Positions 1 to 11,692 are shown, numbered from the stretch's first letter. The stretch is DNA of 56,541 nucleotides from Priapulus caudatus (GCF_000485595.1 NW_014577275.1:30951-87491), one strand, 5' to 3'. The notes: generated by a model from the sequence alone, not told the origin. Made by a program: numbers and translations.

Positions 1-689
1 TCTCCGGGCTTGATCACTGTTATCCGCCGAGCTTGCTCTTACCGGGTATTACGGACTGATATTACTTTCGGAACTTTGACGTGATTCCATCAAAATAACA
101 TCCTCTAAACTGAGAGACTCACTTACGTGAACCACACACATACACGCACGCACGCACGCACGCACGCACGCACACACGCACGCACGCACGCACGCACGCA
201 CTCACGCACGCACACACATATAATAGTATAGTTGTTTTTCTTAATTGACGTCGTACTTACTGAAGTCGTTGTTTTCCATCTGCTGTCTTATGCACTCACA
301 GCTGTTTTGATACTCATTATCTTGAATTTGAGAATGTACAGAAATAGTCCGGATTACGAACTCGTCGGATGCTTTCGTCGTTTTTTGGAAAAACACTTCG
401 GATCACTGTGTGGCAGCGAAATGCATCGCGGCAGGCTACGCGATTTTAAATAGCCTCGCGTCACTTTACTTTTACATCAGCATGTATCGGTAGTGCAATA
501 CGTAGTCGCTCGTCAGGCGAAGATTGCAGAGATGAAATTTCCGATCCCGGAGTAGAAACACGACGTGAAAGACATGGTACAGTAGCCGACTAGAACTTCA
601 CTCGCGATAGAAGTAACGCTCGCAGATCGGCGTGCTAATGAATATAAGTGAAAGGTCGTAGCAATCGCGTCTCAGTGATGCATTTCTAT
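1..689. repeat. Gene-free start of window with CACG/CGCA microsatellite
   Basis: Positions about 135-220 are an interrupted ACGC/ACAC microsatellite. The rest is unique-looking sequence in which I recognise no exon; the short open frames here have no family resemblance. Confidence 0.7.
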
Positions 690-802
690 CTCTCCCTCTC
701 TCTCTCGCGCGCTCTCTCTCTCTCTCTCTCTCGCGCTCTCCCCCTCTCTCTCTCTCTTTTTTCTTTCTCTCTTTCTCTCTCTCTCTTTCTTTCTCTCTTT
801 TT
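690..802. repeat. (CT)n / CTTT polypyrimidine microsatellite
   Basis: A run of CT and CTTT units with CGCG interruptions, pyrimidine-rich on the + strand. The open frame on the opposite strand (Arg/Glu-rich) is a by-product of the repeat. Confidence 0.9.
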
Positions 803-3020
803 GTAGATCTATGAAAGTGAGTAGAGTAGAAAGTTTGTAGATGAGTGTTGATACCTCTACTAGCCGAGTGAACAAGATAGTAAACAGCACGGATTCCTAT
901 GGCTCAAGTCTGACTGCAACTGCCAACGTTCTTTGTTCTATACTAGAGCTGCATGCCGCACATGCGAGTGGGCTTCTAATGAGTATGCTTGTTATCTCTG
1001 TAGCTTACTCGTGCAGGCTATTCGATAGTATTGTATTGTGCTTATTCGAGACATGTATATATACGATGTGTTCCAATTTCATTACATTGTTTTTCCGTTT
1101 TATGCGAATTAAATGTATTTCACGAAAATAGTGTAGTCTTCTAAGCATTGCATCGGCTTCTGGGTGAAATCATTTCGCAAACAAGATGTTGATGCAAGCA
1201 ATATCGATTTTAAATTTTGCTATTACAACAAATTTCAGTTTTCGGTTGTTTTCGTCATGTAGGGCTTATATGCGTTTCTTTCCTCGTTGTTCATTCGTAG
1301 TTGTAAGACAGGCCTGGTAAATATGACTGGCATAGATTTGCTCCCGCACATAACTATTGTAATTTGTTGTCAAGGCAACTGAATCCATTTGAATCCGTAT
1401 TTTAATTTCGTAATGGTTTCAACAGTTTATTGTTTTCTTGAAATGCGACTGCTATTCCCGTCTCGTACTGCCTCTTGTATAATACGTAGTGGTTGCATAA
1501 TTTTTGAACAGCCAGATGGAGACGTGGAACTCAAACGCGCTTGTATGAGAGGGGAGGGGAGAACACGCGCGCATGAATAAAGCAGTTACTGCAATTAATT
1601 AATTGTTTTTACACTCATTAGGTTAATTACTCAGGGAGAGACAAAAACATGCTCGATCATTCTGCTCGTTCTGTGTGACATAATGCGCCATGACAAAGGC
1701 CAGTAATGGGAGTGCATGCTAGGCACGGGTCGCGTGCCACGCTCTGCCGACGGCGGTCGTTCTAATTATTGGCCGTGATCTCGGAGAGTAAACGCACGTG
1801 TTTGCGTTCTTTTGTCTGTATTTGTTTGACGTCAAGCGGAGTAAATGATCTCACGGCCATATTGGATGGTGTGCGTGTGTCCTGTTGAACTGTCTTCCAA
1901 AGACGTGATCAGCAGACGGGATTTCTCGTGTGCTTCTGGTGCACCGTAGCTATATATATATGTACACGTCAAGTTTAATCAAGAAGCCCACCATCAATTA
2001 TGATAATTGTTATATATGTATGTAAATACGAGGCACGTGGGAGAAGGCTCGTTGGTATTTATGAATTGCATACAGCGCAGTGCGAAATTACTGCGCGTGT
2101 TTGTACACTGAAATATGTCTACGTGCAAGAGAGACAGAGAGCGGGCGCGCGCAAGAGAGGAAGAGAGGGGGAGGACGGAGAGAGGGGAAGGGGCTGTGAA
2201 GGGGTGGTAGAGTATAAATATTCGACTTCTTGCTTGAACGATGAATGCAAACTTCCGTTCTATGTGTCATCTGACTGCGTTACGAAGGATAATGCAAACA
2301 TGTAGTAAGTTAGTTGGCATACTCATTTACCTACAATATAAGCGCTGTGCACTGAAAAGTCGCACTGCATTAATTGTTTATATTGGCTTCCACTGCTCTA
2401 AGTATAGTTTACTTACTAGTACTAGCGTTATTCTATTTAAGAAATCAGAAAACTGTTGCACTCTATACGGCTATTACCCCTAAAGAACTTTCAAAGCCGT
2501 GGCTCAAATACGCTTACTTGTTTTAGTAATGCATATTTAGGTCTACCTGCGGAGAATTCAGGGAAAAAACATCAGTCATGTTTACCCACGTCTGAGGTTC
2601 TTGATTGGTTACAACGAAGAACCGATCACACGAGACTGGCCTGGTGTAGATAGGCGATAGCACCGTACGCTCTCGTTCGTCGCCTTATAACACTGTAATC
2701 GATTTGGCGTAGTTGGGGTATAATTAACTTTAATCATTTAGTTACATCAACTGCCATTAAAACATTGCCGCGTCGTATAGTCAGAGCTAACAAAAGGGGA
2801 TAATGTGATCGGTGTTATATTCACGCCGTGTCGTGATATAAATCCTTTGCGGTCTGATGAGGAAACTCTACCTCCAGTGTTACGTAATTCCTATGCACGC
2901 GCCAAGGACGAGGTTTTGATGACTATTGGTGATGCTCATAATACGCTTGCTGTTGCCATGGTTGCGAGTTTGAACGGACGTGTCTAGTGTACTACGCGAT
3001 ATTTGTCTATATGTAACTCA
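803..3020. other. No gene recognised
   Basis: AT-moderate sequence without recognisable exons, transposon ends or RNA genes. A short purine-rich tract (GAGAGGAAG-like) lies near 2125-2205. Open frames of 60-100 codons show no motif I recognise. Confidence 0.5.
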
Positions 3021-4255
3021 GGGGGCCGTTGTCAGACACATCGTAAAGTTAATGCTAATGTTAATGCTAAGATCACACTTACGACTAATGTTAATGTTAC
3101 GAGAGGAGCGTTGACAGAAACACATCGCAGCTATTAGAAAACTTACGATAACAGGAACTTCATCACAAGGCTGCTCAATTGGATGAGAATCGATCACAAA
3201 ATTCAAATTCATACACATTTATTGTACATCACAGTAATTTATGCATATTATAATGGCTAACCACATATAAATGATATTTGATGAAAAACGACGTGATCAT
3301 GAATTTCATGATGAATTTATTCTGCACAACGAGACTAATACCGCGTTCACACGGTAATGGTTTTGCTCGAGATAAATGGGCTAAATTTTGGCTCAGGCTA
3401 AATTTGGCTCGAGCTGGTTTGAGTCGGAGCGTTCACACGTACGCAAGTGAATACTGTCTGTCAAATTCAAATTCAAATTCAAATTCAAATTTAAATAAAT
3501 TTTATTGCACAAATATCTCACAGATACTTTGGCACTATGTCGCGAGATGGCGTTATGTACGACTCGGTGTTTAATTCCGTTCCAATTATCAATCTTGAAA
3601 ACATGCATCCTGATCAAATTTTTAGAATTTTTATATTGTTTTGGACTTTATTTCGTCGAAGTATACACGTTCGACACTCGCGGCATCTACCGCTCTACCG
3701 ATTTAGCTGGTGCTAAAATTTGGCTCGGGCCTGATCAGACGTTTTCGATGGGACCAAATTGGCTCGTGCTAACTGGGCACGGCCCCGAAAAACCGTCGGT
3801 GTGAACGCTCGGCTCGAGCCAAATTTGCTGCCGGCCTAATTAGGCTCGGGATAAAAACGTCCGTGTGAACGCGCCTAAATTCTTACACTGTAACACGAGA
3901 CGCGAGAGTCGTGGCAATTAAAACAAGAGAACAAATGCCATACGCCATTTGTAAATGTTTTGTTTTGTTTTATGATCGTAGATAATTAATGATTTTGACG
4001 TGTTTTTCAAGAAAAACCAATTTTATTCATTATTATAAAATATAATATCGCTATAATTGTAATTCGTAGTGTAAATGTGTTATTTTCATCTTAATATTAA
4101 AGTTACGAGAGGGTCTGGGCTCTCGTAATGTTAAGAGGATATTTTCGAGTAATTTTAATTCTCGTAACTTTGCGATGTTTATGTCAACGGTTTACGAGTG
4201 GAAGTTAATGTTAAGACTAATCTTAAGACTAATTTTGTTTCTGACAACGGGCCCC
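3021..4255. mobile_element. Non-autonomous TIR element, copy 1 (interrupted)
   Basis: The left end reads GGGGGCCGTTGTCAGA (3021) and the right end is its inverse, TCTGACAACGGGCCCC (ending 4255). Subterminal parts also pair: the left AGTTAATGCTAATG-type stretch against the right GTTAATGTTAAGACTAA stretch. There is no transposase frame, so this is a MITE-like element. Internal stretches such as the AATTCAAATTCATACACATT region (about 3200) recur in the copy at 4.5-5.2 kb. A different element (3339-3875) is inserted inside it, and without that insert this copy is about 700 bp. I do not recognise the superfamily; no clear target-site duplication was found. Confidence 0.75.
3339..3875. mobile_element. 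Nested MITE with GCGTTCACACGG inverted ends
   Basis: The left end ACCGCGTTCACACGG is matched by the right end CCGTGTGAACGCGCC. TAA (possibly CTAA) flanks both sides (3336-3338 and 3876-3878), consistent with the TWA duplications of PIF/Harbinger-type elements. Inside are repeated TTGGCTCGAGC-like words and an ATTCAA microsatellite (3463-3495). No transposase is encoded. It sits within the element spanning 3021-4255, whose sister copy at 4.5-5.2 kb lacks it. A related element lies at 30050-30415. Confidence 0.7.
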
Positions 4256-4500
4256 AGGCTTCTGGCAAAACCGCGTGTCATTACAGGTAATTGCGTGTTC
4301 GGATGTATCGACTGTGGCCGTGTAGAAATTGCGTACCGTTGACAGCGTCGGGGTACTTTGTAGTGTTTTGGTTAAGTTATTGTGAACGCTGTAATCTCTC
4401 ATGCACCCATCGCCCCACAGATAACACTACAAACTGACACCGTCTAGTTTGCTTCAAACCTTTGTGGAAAATTGTCACGCATATATACATGGGTTTAAAA
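4256..4500. other. Unique spacer between two TIR elements
   Basis: About 245 bp separating the two related elements. No recognised feature. Confidence 0.5.
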
Positions 4501-5207
4501 TCAAGTTAAACATCTTCAAGTTACTCCTAATGTCAATGCTATGATAGCACTTACGACTAATTACGATCATACGGTTTTACGATTACGTTACGAGTTACGC
4601 TACGAGTTACGAGTTGATGTTACGAGAATAGCGTTGACTAGCGTGAACTCATCGCAGCTATGAAAAAAATTACGATAACAGGAACTTAATGATAATTTGA
4701 TGTCAGAAGGCTGCTGATTGGTTAAGAATCGATCACAAAATTCAAATTCATACACATTTATTGTACATAACAATAATTTATGCATATTAAAATGGTTAAT
4801 ATAACCACATATAAATAATATGTGATGAAAAACGACGCGGTCATGAATTTATTCTGCACAGCAACCAAGACGTGAGCCACATGACTCATCAAAATATTCA
4901 AAACAGGAGAACAATCACCGCTCGTAAATGTTTGTTTTGGTACACGATCAGTAGTGTTTCTGAAGTGCTTTCCATGAAAACACATGTTTTACTCATCAAT
5001 ATACAAATAAAATCACTATAATTGCAATTTTTGTGTGATTGCGTTATTTTCATCTTGGTTTTAAAGTTACGAGAGGGTCTAGGATCTCGTAATGTTAAGA
5101 GGAAATTTGCGAGGATTTTTCGTTCTCGTAGCTTTACGATATTTCTGTCAACGGCTTACGAGTCGAGGTTAATGCTAAGACTAATTTTGTTTCTGACAAC
5201 GGCCCCC
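4501..5207. mobile_element. Non-autonomous TIR element, copy 2 (left end degraded)
   Basis: Collinear with copy 1: shared blocks include ATCGATCACAAAATTCAAAT (about 4728), the TGATGAAAAACGACG block (about 4822) and AGTTACGAGAGGGTCTAGG (about 5066). The right end TTTCTGACAACGGCCCCC is intact at 5207. The matching left terminus is not recognisable near 4500, so that side is truncated or eroded. No coding capacity. Confidence 0.7.
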
Positions 5208-6329
5208 TGTGTGCTGTAGGCTACTGTTATATTACTGCAGGAAGGCAGGTGCAATCATACGCGCGTATGCATACATACACACACGCGCGCGCGCGTGCAC
5301 GCACGCACACGCGCACAATATGCTAACGTGATACCATACAGCAATAGCGAATGCATTTATTCTCATCACATACTAGTGTTGGTTGCGGGATGCGTCATAT
5401 AAATTGTGTTTTACATCATTCATTTCATCATGATTTACTGTTGTCGCGGCCGTGATTATATAATATAAAGACGCCTCCCACTGCGTTTGGTCAAAGAACC
5501 ATGATGACTCATGACTATCGTGGATTTCCTAGCTTTCATTGCCAGCGCTGCCTTCGCGGATGTATTATGGATTCATTCTCTGTTCATCATCCGGATTGTA
5601 TTTAGCGGCAGGTCGCTTTGACGCGCGGATGAGTGGCGCATAGACGTCTATATATACGTAGTAACTGCGGTGAGTCGCAGATATCTCTATAGTATTTGTA
5701 GTGTGAGCCGTCGAGAGCCTGTAGCGAGGGGGAGAGACCATATGTTCTCATGACTGTATAAGTGTCTGGTGCACGGCGGCGTAGACTCGCACACCAACTT
5801 CAAGCTTTTAGGTGCGTTCTCAACTATATAGTAGTATTGTCCAACCCAATTAGTCCGTCGGCCCTCTGCTGTGGTTTCGTGCGAGGAAAAAGCTCTCAAC
5901 GGAAAGGCTTTCAGGCGAATGTGTGTACACGGGCGCATGTTAGACATGTTCCGTCGCCTTTCTGCGTGGCATGTATTAACGTATATAGCCAGCGCTACGA
6001 CTGCTGGCTTGCATCGCCGCATGCGTCCGCCGGGTGAGGGTAATCTAGCGTTTTAACCCCCCACCACCCCACCCGTCCAGGCGGCGGGTGTATGAGATTC
6101 TGACATTTTCGTGGCTGGGATTTAATCCGCGCGTGCGTGCGTCTGCCTCATTCAGTTGGATCGACGTATTGCAGCCATGCGGGGATGGCGCGGTGGCCAT
6201 CCAACGGAGCTCTCAGAGAGGGGGAGACGGAGAAAGCGAGAGGGGGAGTTTCGCGGAGCAGCAGCAGTAGCAGCAGCAACGGTAGTAGTAGTGGTAGTGG
6301 CAGTGGCAGCAGGCAACAGGCATCAGGTT
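5208..6329. other. No gene recognised; short simple repeats
   Basis: Contains a CACG/CGCG microsatellite at about 5270-5317 and an AGC/AGT triplet tract at about 6258-6315. Several overlapping frames of 60-110 codons between 5687 and 6350 run on both strands with no recognisable motif; I regard them as chance. Confidence 0.5.
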
Positions 6330-6790
6330 TTAGACATTAGCATTAGGCTTTAAGCATTAGGCTTTAGACGTTGGGGTTTAGACATTAGGTATGTGGTGGT
6401 GGTAGGTAATGAGTAGTAATCGACATTAGGCATCTGGCATTAGGTAGCGGTGGCGATCACGGATTATTCACGCGTGTGTTATATATCCTGCTGCAGTAGC
6501 AGTAGCAGTTAGGCATTGGGCATTAGGCATTAGGCATTAGGCATTAGGCATTGGGCATTAGGCATTAGGCATTAGGCATTAGGCATTAAGCATTAGGCAT
6601 TAGATATGGTGTGGTAGTGGGGAGTAGTAAGTAGTAGTCGGCATTAGGCATATGGCACTATATAATAGGTAGCGATGGCGATCAGGAATTATTCATGCAT
6701 GTGTTATTCATCCTGTTCCAGTAGCAGTAGCAGTAGCAGTAGCAGTTAGGCATTAGGCATTAGGCATTAGGCATTAGATATGTGGTGGTA
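6330..6790. repeat. GCATTAG heptamer-type tandem repeat
   Basis: Runs of TTAGGCA/GCATTAG, clearest at 6510-6605 and 6745-6778, separated by GTGGTGGTAGTG-like and AGCAGTAGCAGTAGCAG segments. A longer composite unit (CAGTAGCAG, GCATTAGGCAT, GTAGTAAGTAGTAGTC, GGCGATCAGGAATTATTCA) recurs here and at 7480-7740. Confidence 0.85.
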
Positions 6791-7479
6791 GTGTAATGTT
6801 TACTCTTTCCTTCTACCCGCTTGTTATCCGTGATCGTATGTTCGTGGTCTACGTATCTTATTAGAGGTATCGCTGTACGCCTCCGACACAACATACGGAA
6901 CGCTGCTGGTACGTGGTTAGATTACAAACATATTTACTGACCCTAAAGGCTCATACACATAATAGGTGTCCATGTAAAGACCCGAACGTATACAGAAAGT
7001 TACGCGGCATAGCATGCACTTAGATATCAATCGTTGGCAGTCAGCGATGAAGACAGTAATAACTTATATGGTCACACGTTCGTCGACGGAGATGCTAGTA
7101 CGGGGATACCCTAATTTCATGAACAGTGCTTTAAGTAGTGACGCGTTTGTCATTGTCTTAGCCCCCATCTCTCCTATTGGTCGAAGCCCCGCTGGTCAAG
7201 CGTGCCAAGTAGCCAGCCAATGCCAGCGCGCTGTTAATTAATCTCTGTTCACGCGTGTTCACCGGACACGCGCTTCCATTGGCTGCTGGTGTGAGTCGTG
7301 GTCACGCCCCTTTTAAGACCCCCCCCCAATTACGTGCCGCGGGCCAAGTCTACCATGTGCGTGTTTCTAAGACAAAGAGCCTGTCCTATCCTTCTGCCTT
7401 TCTTATTCCGTATGACCTTACTCATTATTATTATTTCTGCCTTACATTACTCCTTTATTATTATTTCTGCATTACAGTA
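6791..7479. other. Unique segment inside repeat block
   Basis: About 690 bp of non-repetitive sequence splitting the GCATTAG/CAGTAG block. Overlapping frames at 7255-7497 carry no recognised domain. TTATTATT trinucleotides lie near 7425-7465. Confidence 0.5.
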
Positions 7480-7745
7480 GTGGGGAGTAGTAAGTAGTAG
7501 TCGGCATTAGGCATTAGGCATCTGGCACTATAGGTAGCGGTGGCGATCAGGAATTATTCATGCATGTGTTATTCATCCTGCTCCAGCAGTTAGGCATTAA
7601 TTAGGTATTAGGCATGTGGTGGTAGGTAGTAGTACGTAGTAGTCGGTAGTAGTAAGTAGTAGTATGGATTAGGCATGTGGCAGTAGTTGGCGGTGGCGAT
7701 CAGGTATAATTCTCGCGTGTTATTCAGCCTGCTGCAGTAGAAGTA
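7480..7745. repeat. Composite GCATTAG / GTAGTA repeat block
   Basis: Resumes the composite unit seen at 6.4-6.8 kb, including the GGCGATCAGGAATTATTCA word and GTAGTAGT tracts. Confidence 0.75.
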
Positions 7746-8096
7746 GCAGTCGCAATTACCAGTAGCAGTAGCAGTAGCAGTAGCAGTAGCAGTAGCAGTA
7801 GCAGTAGCAGTAGCAGTAGCAGTAGCAGCAGCAGCAGTAGCAGTAGCAGTAGCAGTAGCAGTAGCAGTAGCAGTAGCAGTAGCAGTATAGCAGTAGCAGT
7901 AGCAGTAGCAGTAGCAGTAGTAGTAGCAGTAGCAGCAGCAGTAGCAGTAGCAGCAGCAGTAGCAGCGGGAGCAGTAGCAGTAGCAGTAGTAGTAGCAGTA
8001 GCAGCAGCAGTAGCAGTAGCAGCAGCAGTAGCAGTAGCAGCAGCAGTAGCAGTAGCAGTAGCAGTAGCCGTAGCAGCAGCAGTAGCAGTAGAAGTT
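7746..8096. repeat. (CAGTAG)n / CAG triplet array
   Basis: About 350 bp of AGCAGT/AGCAGC hexamers with few interruptions. The 164-codon Cys/Tyr and Thr/Ala frame on the minus strand is a direct translation of the repeat and is not a gene. Confidence 0.95.
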
Positions 8097-8690
8097 AGGC
8101 ATTTGGCATGTGACAGTAGTTGGCGGTGGTGATCAGGGATTATTCTTGCGTGTTATTCAGCCTGCTGCAGTAGAAGTAGCAGCAGCAGTAGCAGCAGCAG
8201 TAGCAAGCAGTAGCAGTAGAAGTTAGGCATTATGCATGTGACAGTAGTTGGCGGTGGTGATCAGGGATTATTCTTGCGTGTTATTCAGCCTGCTGCAGTA
8301 GAAGTAGCAGCAGCAGTAGCAGCAGCAGTAGCAAGCAGTAGCAGTAGAAGTTAGGCATTATGCATGTGACAGTAGTTGGCGGTGGTGATCAGGGATTATT
8401 CTTGCGTGTTATTCAGCCTGCTGCAGTAGAAGTAGCAGCAGCAGTATCAGCAGCAGTAGCAAGCAGTAGCAGTAGAAGTTAGGCATTATGCATGTGACAG
8501 TAGTTGGCGGTGGTGATCAGGGATTATTCTTGCGTGTTATTCAGCCTGCTGCAGTAGAAGTAGCAGCAGCAGTAGCAGCAGCAGTAGCAAGCAGTAGCAG
8601 TAGAAGTTAGGCATTAGGCATGTGACAGTAGTTGGCGGTGGTGATCAGGGATTATTAACGCGTGTGTTATTCATCCTGCTCGAACCCGCT
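8097..8690. repeat. 128-bp minisatellite, about four to five copies
   Basis: The landmark CCTGCTGCAGTAGAAG recurs at 8161, 8289, 8417 and 8545, exactly 128 bp apart. Each unit has a unique-like half (TTGGCGGTGGTGATCAGG, TATTCTTGCGTG) and a CAG/TAG half, so the unit was probably amplified from the edge of the neighbouring CAGTAG array. Partial, diverged units flank it. Confidence 0.95.
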
Positions 8691-8761
8691 CTCTCCTCGC
8701 GCCTATAATAATATTATCGCTGCGCTGTTGCCACAGTGTTACTTATGCAACCGATGTTTTT

Positions 8762-8771
8762 NNNNNNNNNN
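8762..8771. other. Assembly gap (10 N)
   Basis: Ten unknown bases, directly seen; a fixed-size scaffold gap placeholder is likely. Confidence 0.99.
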
Positions 8772-9099
8772 ATAATTTGTTTTTCTTCATTCACTGTCCG
8801 TTCGTCTGTATCCATATGCACGTCGTTATCATCGTCTATTTTGTAACTCCTTACGAGCTTGGGCTATGAAGATATTTCCATACATCCGCACCCACTCATT
8901 TATTCATTGATCTGTCTATGTAATGGACAGGAATGGAATGTAACGACATTATGGCCTGTAATATCAACGACCTTAGACAATTAATATATACGATCATGGG
9001 GATATACACCACAGGGGCGTGCTAGCGTTACTGTAGCTCGAGCTGATCATCTTCTGTTTCGCGGCGCTAGTCGGAGTCGGGTCAAAGTAATATGTATCA

Positions 9100-9305
9100 T
9101 GGACATCACAATGTATTATAACATAACAATGTATCATGGACATCACAATGTATCATGACATAACATGACATAACAATGTATCATGACATAACAATGTATC
9201 ATGGACATCACAATGTATCATGACATAACAATGTATCATGACATAACAATGTATCATGGACATCACAATGTATCATGACATAACAATGTATCATGACATA
9301 ACAAT
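9100..9305. repeat. 18-20 bp minisatellite (ACAATGTATCATG...)
   Basis: About ten units alternating ACAATGTATCATGACATA and ACAATGTATCATGGACATC; about 206 bp in all. Confidence 0.9.
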
Positions 9306-9321
9306 CACAACGAGGAACTTA

Positions 9322-9684
9322 GGGGGTCGCATACCAGCCGATTTTTCACACGATTTGATCGGCCCGATAAAAACCAGCCGATATCGGGTAGGTGTGCGCG
9401 TTCATTTGTAGACGATTTTACTTACGATTATTTTTATCGGGTGATCGTTCCAAATCAAACATGTTTGATTTTGAGCCGATTATTTGAAGCGATTTTTTTG
9501 AACAGCCAATAGCTGAACGTGCCCGTGTCACATGACATTCAAAATGGCGCCTACTTGATATTGCTGATTATACTTTAAACGCCTTCCGATAAACACCCGC
9601 ACACCTACGCGCGATGAGCCGATTTTACAAACGATGAAGATATTTTTTAATCGGACCGATTTTTGGGTAGGTGTGCGACGGCCT
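9322..9684. mobile_element. PIF/Harbinger-like MITE, 363 bp, TTA duplications
   Basis: TTA at 9319-9321 and 9685-9687 flank inverted ends: left GGGGGTCGCATACC, right GGTGTGCGACGGCCT. CCGAT/ATCGG words pair further in. It has no coding capacity. A 3-bp TTA duplication with short GGG-starting ends is typical of PIF/Harbinger non-autonomous elements, so that assignment is inference. It lies next to the ACAATGTATCATG minisatellite. Confidence 0.7.
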
Positions 9685-9687
9685 TTA

Positions 9688-10030
9688 CCAGAGGTACCAA
9701 GTTGGGAAAATCCAAGAAAGGGATCACTTGTGATAATGGCCCATCGCCGTTTTTTCGCGGTGCGCAAAAACAGGAAAAAAGTTGTGGCGGGCTGCGACAT
9801 ATGTTTGTCGCGGCGCACCACCATTTTGTATAAAGTATAAATGTAAAATAAAATGCAAATTCAAAATGAAAATGCCAAAAAAACAAGTGTTTGACGTTTG
9901 TGGCGTTTTGTTGTTCGCTGGAATCAAGGTACATCAACAACCACGTCAAATTTAGTAATTTACTGATGTAAATTTTAAAATATGGCTGAAAAATGTTACG
10001 GCCGGGACTTTCTGGACTCATACCAGGTCA
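9688..10030. other. No gene recognised
   Basis: Overlapping short frames on both strands (9528-10021) without recognisable motifs; AT-rich from 9830. Confidence 0.5.
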
Positions 10031-10172
10031 CCGGGCCCAGCATGTCGTACCGGGAGGATCCCGGTGAGACCGGGGCACCGGGACCAGCATGTCGTACCGG
10101 GAGGATCCCGGTGAGACCGGGGCACCGGGCCCAGCATGTCGTACCGGGAGGATCCCGGTGAGACCGGGACAC
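10031..10172. repeat. 47-bp minisatellite, three near-identical copies
   Basis: CCGGG(C/A)CCAGCATGTCG starts at 10031, 10078 and 10125. Each unit is GC-rich and contains the palindromic word CCGGGAGGATCCCGG. Copies differ by one or two bases, so the expansion is young. Confidence 0.95.
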
Positions 10173-10518
10173 TTGGGACGTCTGCGTTACTGTAATAAAA
10201 ATGATAGTAAATAAACATAAAATTGTATTTACTACCAAAGTCCTACTGTTTAGGTGCTCTCTGTTGCCTAAAAGTTTTTGCATAAATGCTGTTCAAGTGC
10301 TACAACACACAGTCGTGCCGCATAGCACGCCACTGTGCGCGATCTCATTAAAGATCTATAAAATACCGTGTTGTAGATGAGTATATTTGAACGGCATTTA
10401 TGTGTAATTATTAGCCGATAGAGAGTGCATAAACATATAAACTTTTCTAGTAAATAGCTGGTAATTTGCTGGTTATTACTGGCACGGCCTACTGGTGTAG
10501 ACGTTCCGCCAGTGATAT
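10173..10518. other. No gene recognised
   Basis: AT-rich unique sequence with no exon-like segment. Confidence 0.5.
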
Positions 10519-10637
10519 TGATTATGATGATGATGATGGCGACGGCGACGGCGAGGATGATGATGATGATGACGATGACGATGATGATTACGATAATGGT
10601 GATGGTGGTGATGGTGGCGGCGGCGGCGGTGGTGCTA
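10519..10637. repeat. GAT/GAC/GGC trinucleotide tract
   Basis: An imperfect GATGAT, GACGGC, GGTGGC tract. All three frames give acidic or Met-rich low-complexity peptides, and nothing indicates a gene. Confidence 0.85.
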
Positions 10638-11017
10638 ATGGTGCCGATGTTAATTATTATGATGATGCTAGTTGCCTGTTTTCGTTGCAGTGTTCGTAGC
10701 ATAGTGTATTTTTATGAAGCCAGGATAGCGGCAGATAACAGTATTTCGTGGGCTTTCGATACTACCCGATACTTGATCGCGAGGCGCAGAATTAATTGCA
10801 CGCAGTGGTACGGTGTAAACGCAGTAATACGGTGTAAACATGTAGGATTATGTTTCGATACCAACAATATTATCTCCAGACTGCAGCTTTATGTGCTGTG
10901 ATGACATATAAAAGTAGGCTGCCTTTGGTGCATCGGTTGTCAAGTGGACGATCTTAATGACTGCTGATATGTATTACGCGTGCGCGTGCGTGCATGTGTG
11001 TGTTTGTAGCATGCGTG

Positions 11018-11024
11018 CGTACAT

Positions 11025-11091
<67 letters not shown>

Positions 11092-11692
11092 GTGTGTGTG
11101 TGTGTGTGTGGTGTTCGTGGCTGTGTGTGGCATGTGTGTGTTCGTGGCATGCGCGTGCGTACACGAGTGTGTGTGAAGTGGTCGCGCGTGTGTGTCGTGG
11201 TCGTGTGCGTGCGGTGGCGTGTGTGTGATGCGTGCGCGTGTGCGTGCATGTGTTGTGTTCGGCGGCATGCGGTGGCGTACACGAGTGTGTGTGAGTGGGA
11301 GGTGCGCGCGCGCGTAGTGTGTTCTGGTGTGTGTGTGTCGTGTGTGTGCGTGGCGCGGTTGTGCGTGCGTTGTGGTGTTTGGTAGCATGCGGGCGTACAT
11401 GAGTGAGTGTGTGTGTGTGTGTGTGCCGTGCGTGCGTGCGTGCGTGCGGTGCGCGTGCGTGTGTGTGCGTGCTGTTGTGCGTGTCGCTTGCGTTGCGTGC
11501 GTGCCGTGCTTGTGCGCGTGTGTGTGCGCCGTGCGCGTGGCGTGTGTGTGTGCGTGCGTGCGTGCGTGCGTGTGTGTGTGTGTGTTAAGGTGCATGTGTG
11601 TGTGTTCGTGGCATGCGTACGTACACGAGTGTGTGTGAGTGTGTGCGCGTGTATGCGTGCATGCGTGCGTGCGTGCAGTGATGCGGTATAAT
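11018..11692. repeat. GT/GCGT-rich cryptically simple tract, about 670 bp
   Basis: A pure (GT)n run of about 65 bp (11030-11088) grades into long interrupted GTGCGT sequence. Long frames on both strands (Cys/Val and His/Thr, up to 277 codons) are repeat artefacts. Alternating purine-pyrimidine GT/GC favours Z-DNA. Confidence 0.95.

Noticed and set aside
6510-6610. TTAGGCA repeats resembling the nematode telomere TTAGGC
   Set aside because: The unit is 7 bp, not 6, and the array is mixed with CAGTAG sequence inside the chromosome.
9647-10021. 124-codon minus-strand frame next to the 9.3-kb MITE
   Set aside because: Overlaps the MITE end, no transposase motif, and competing frames on both strands.
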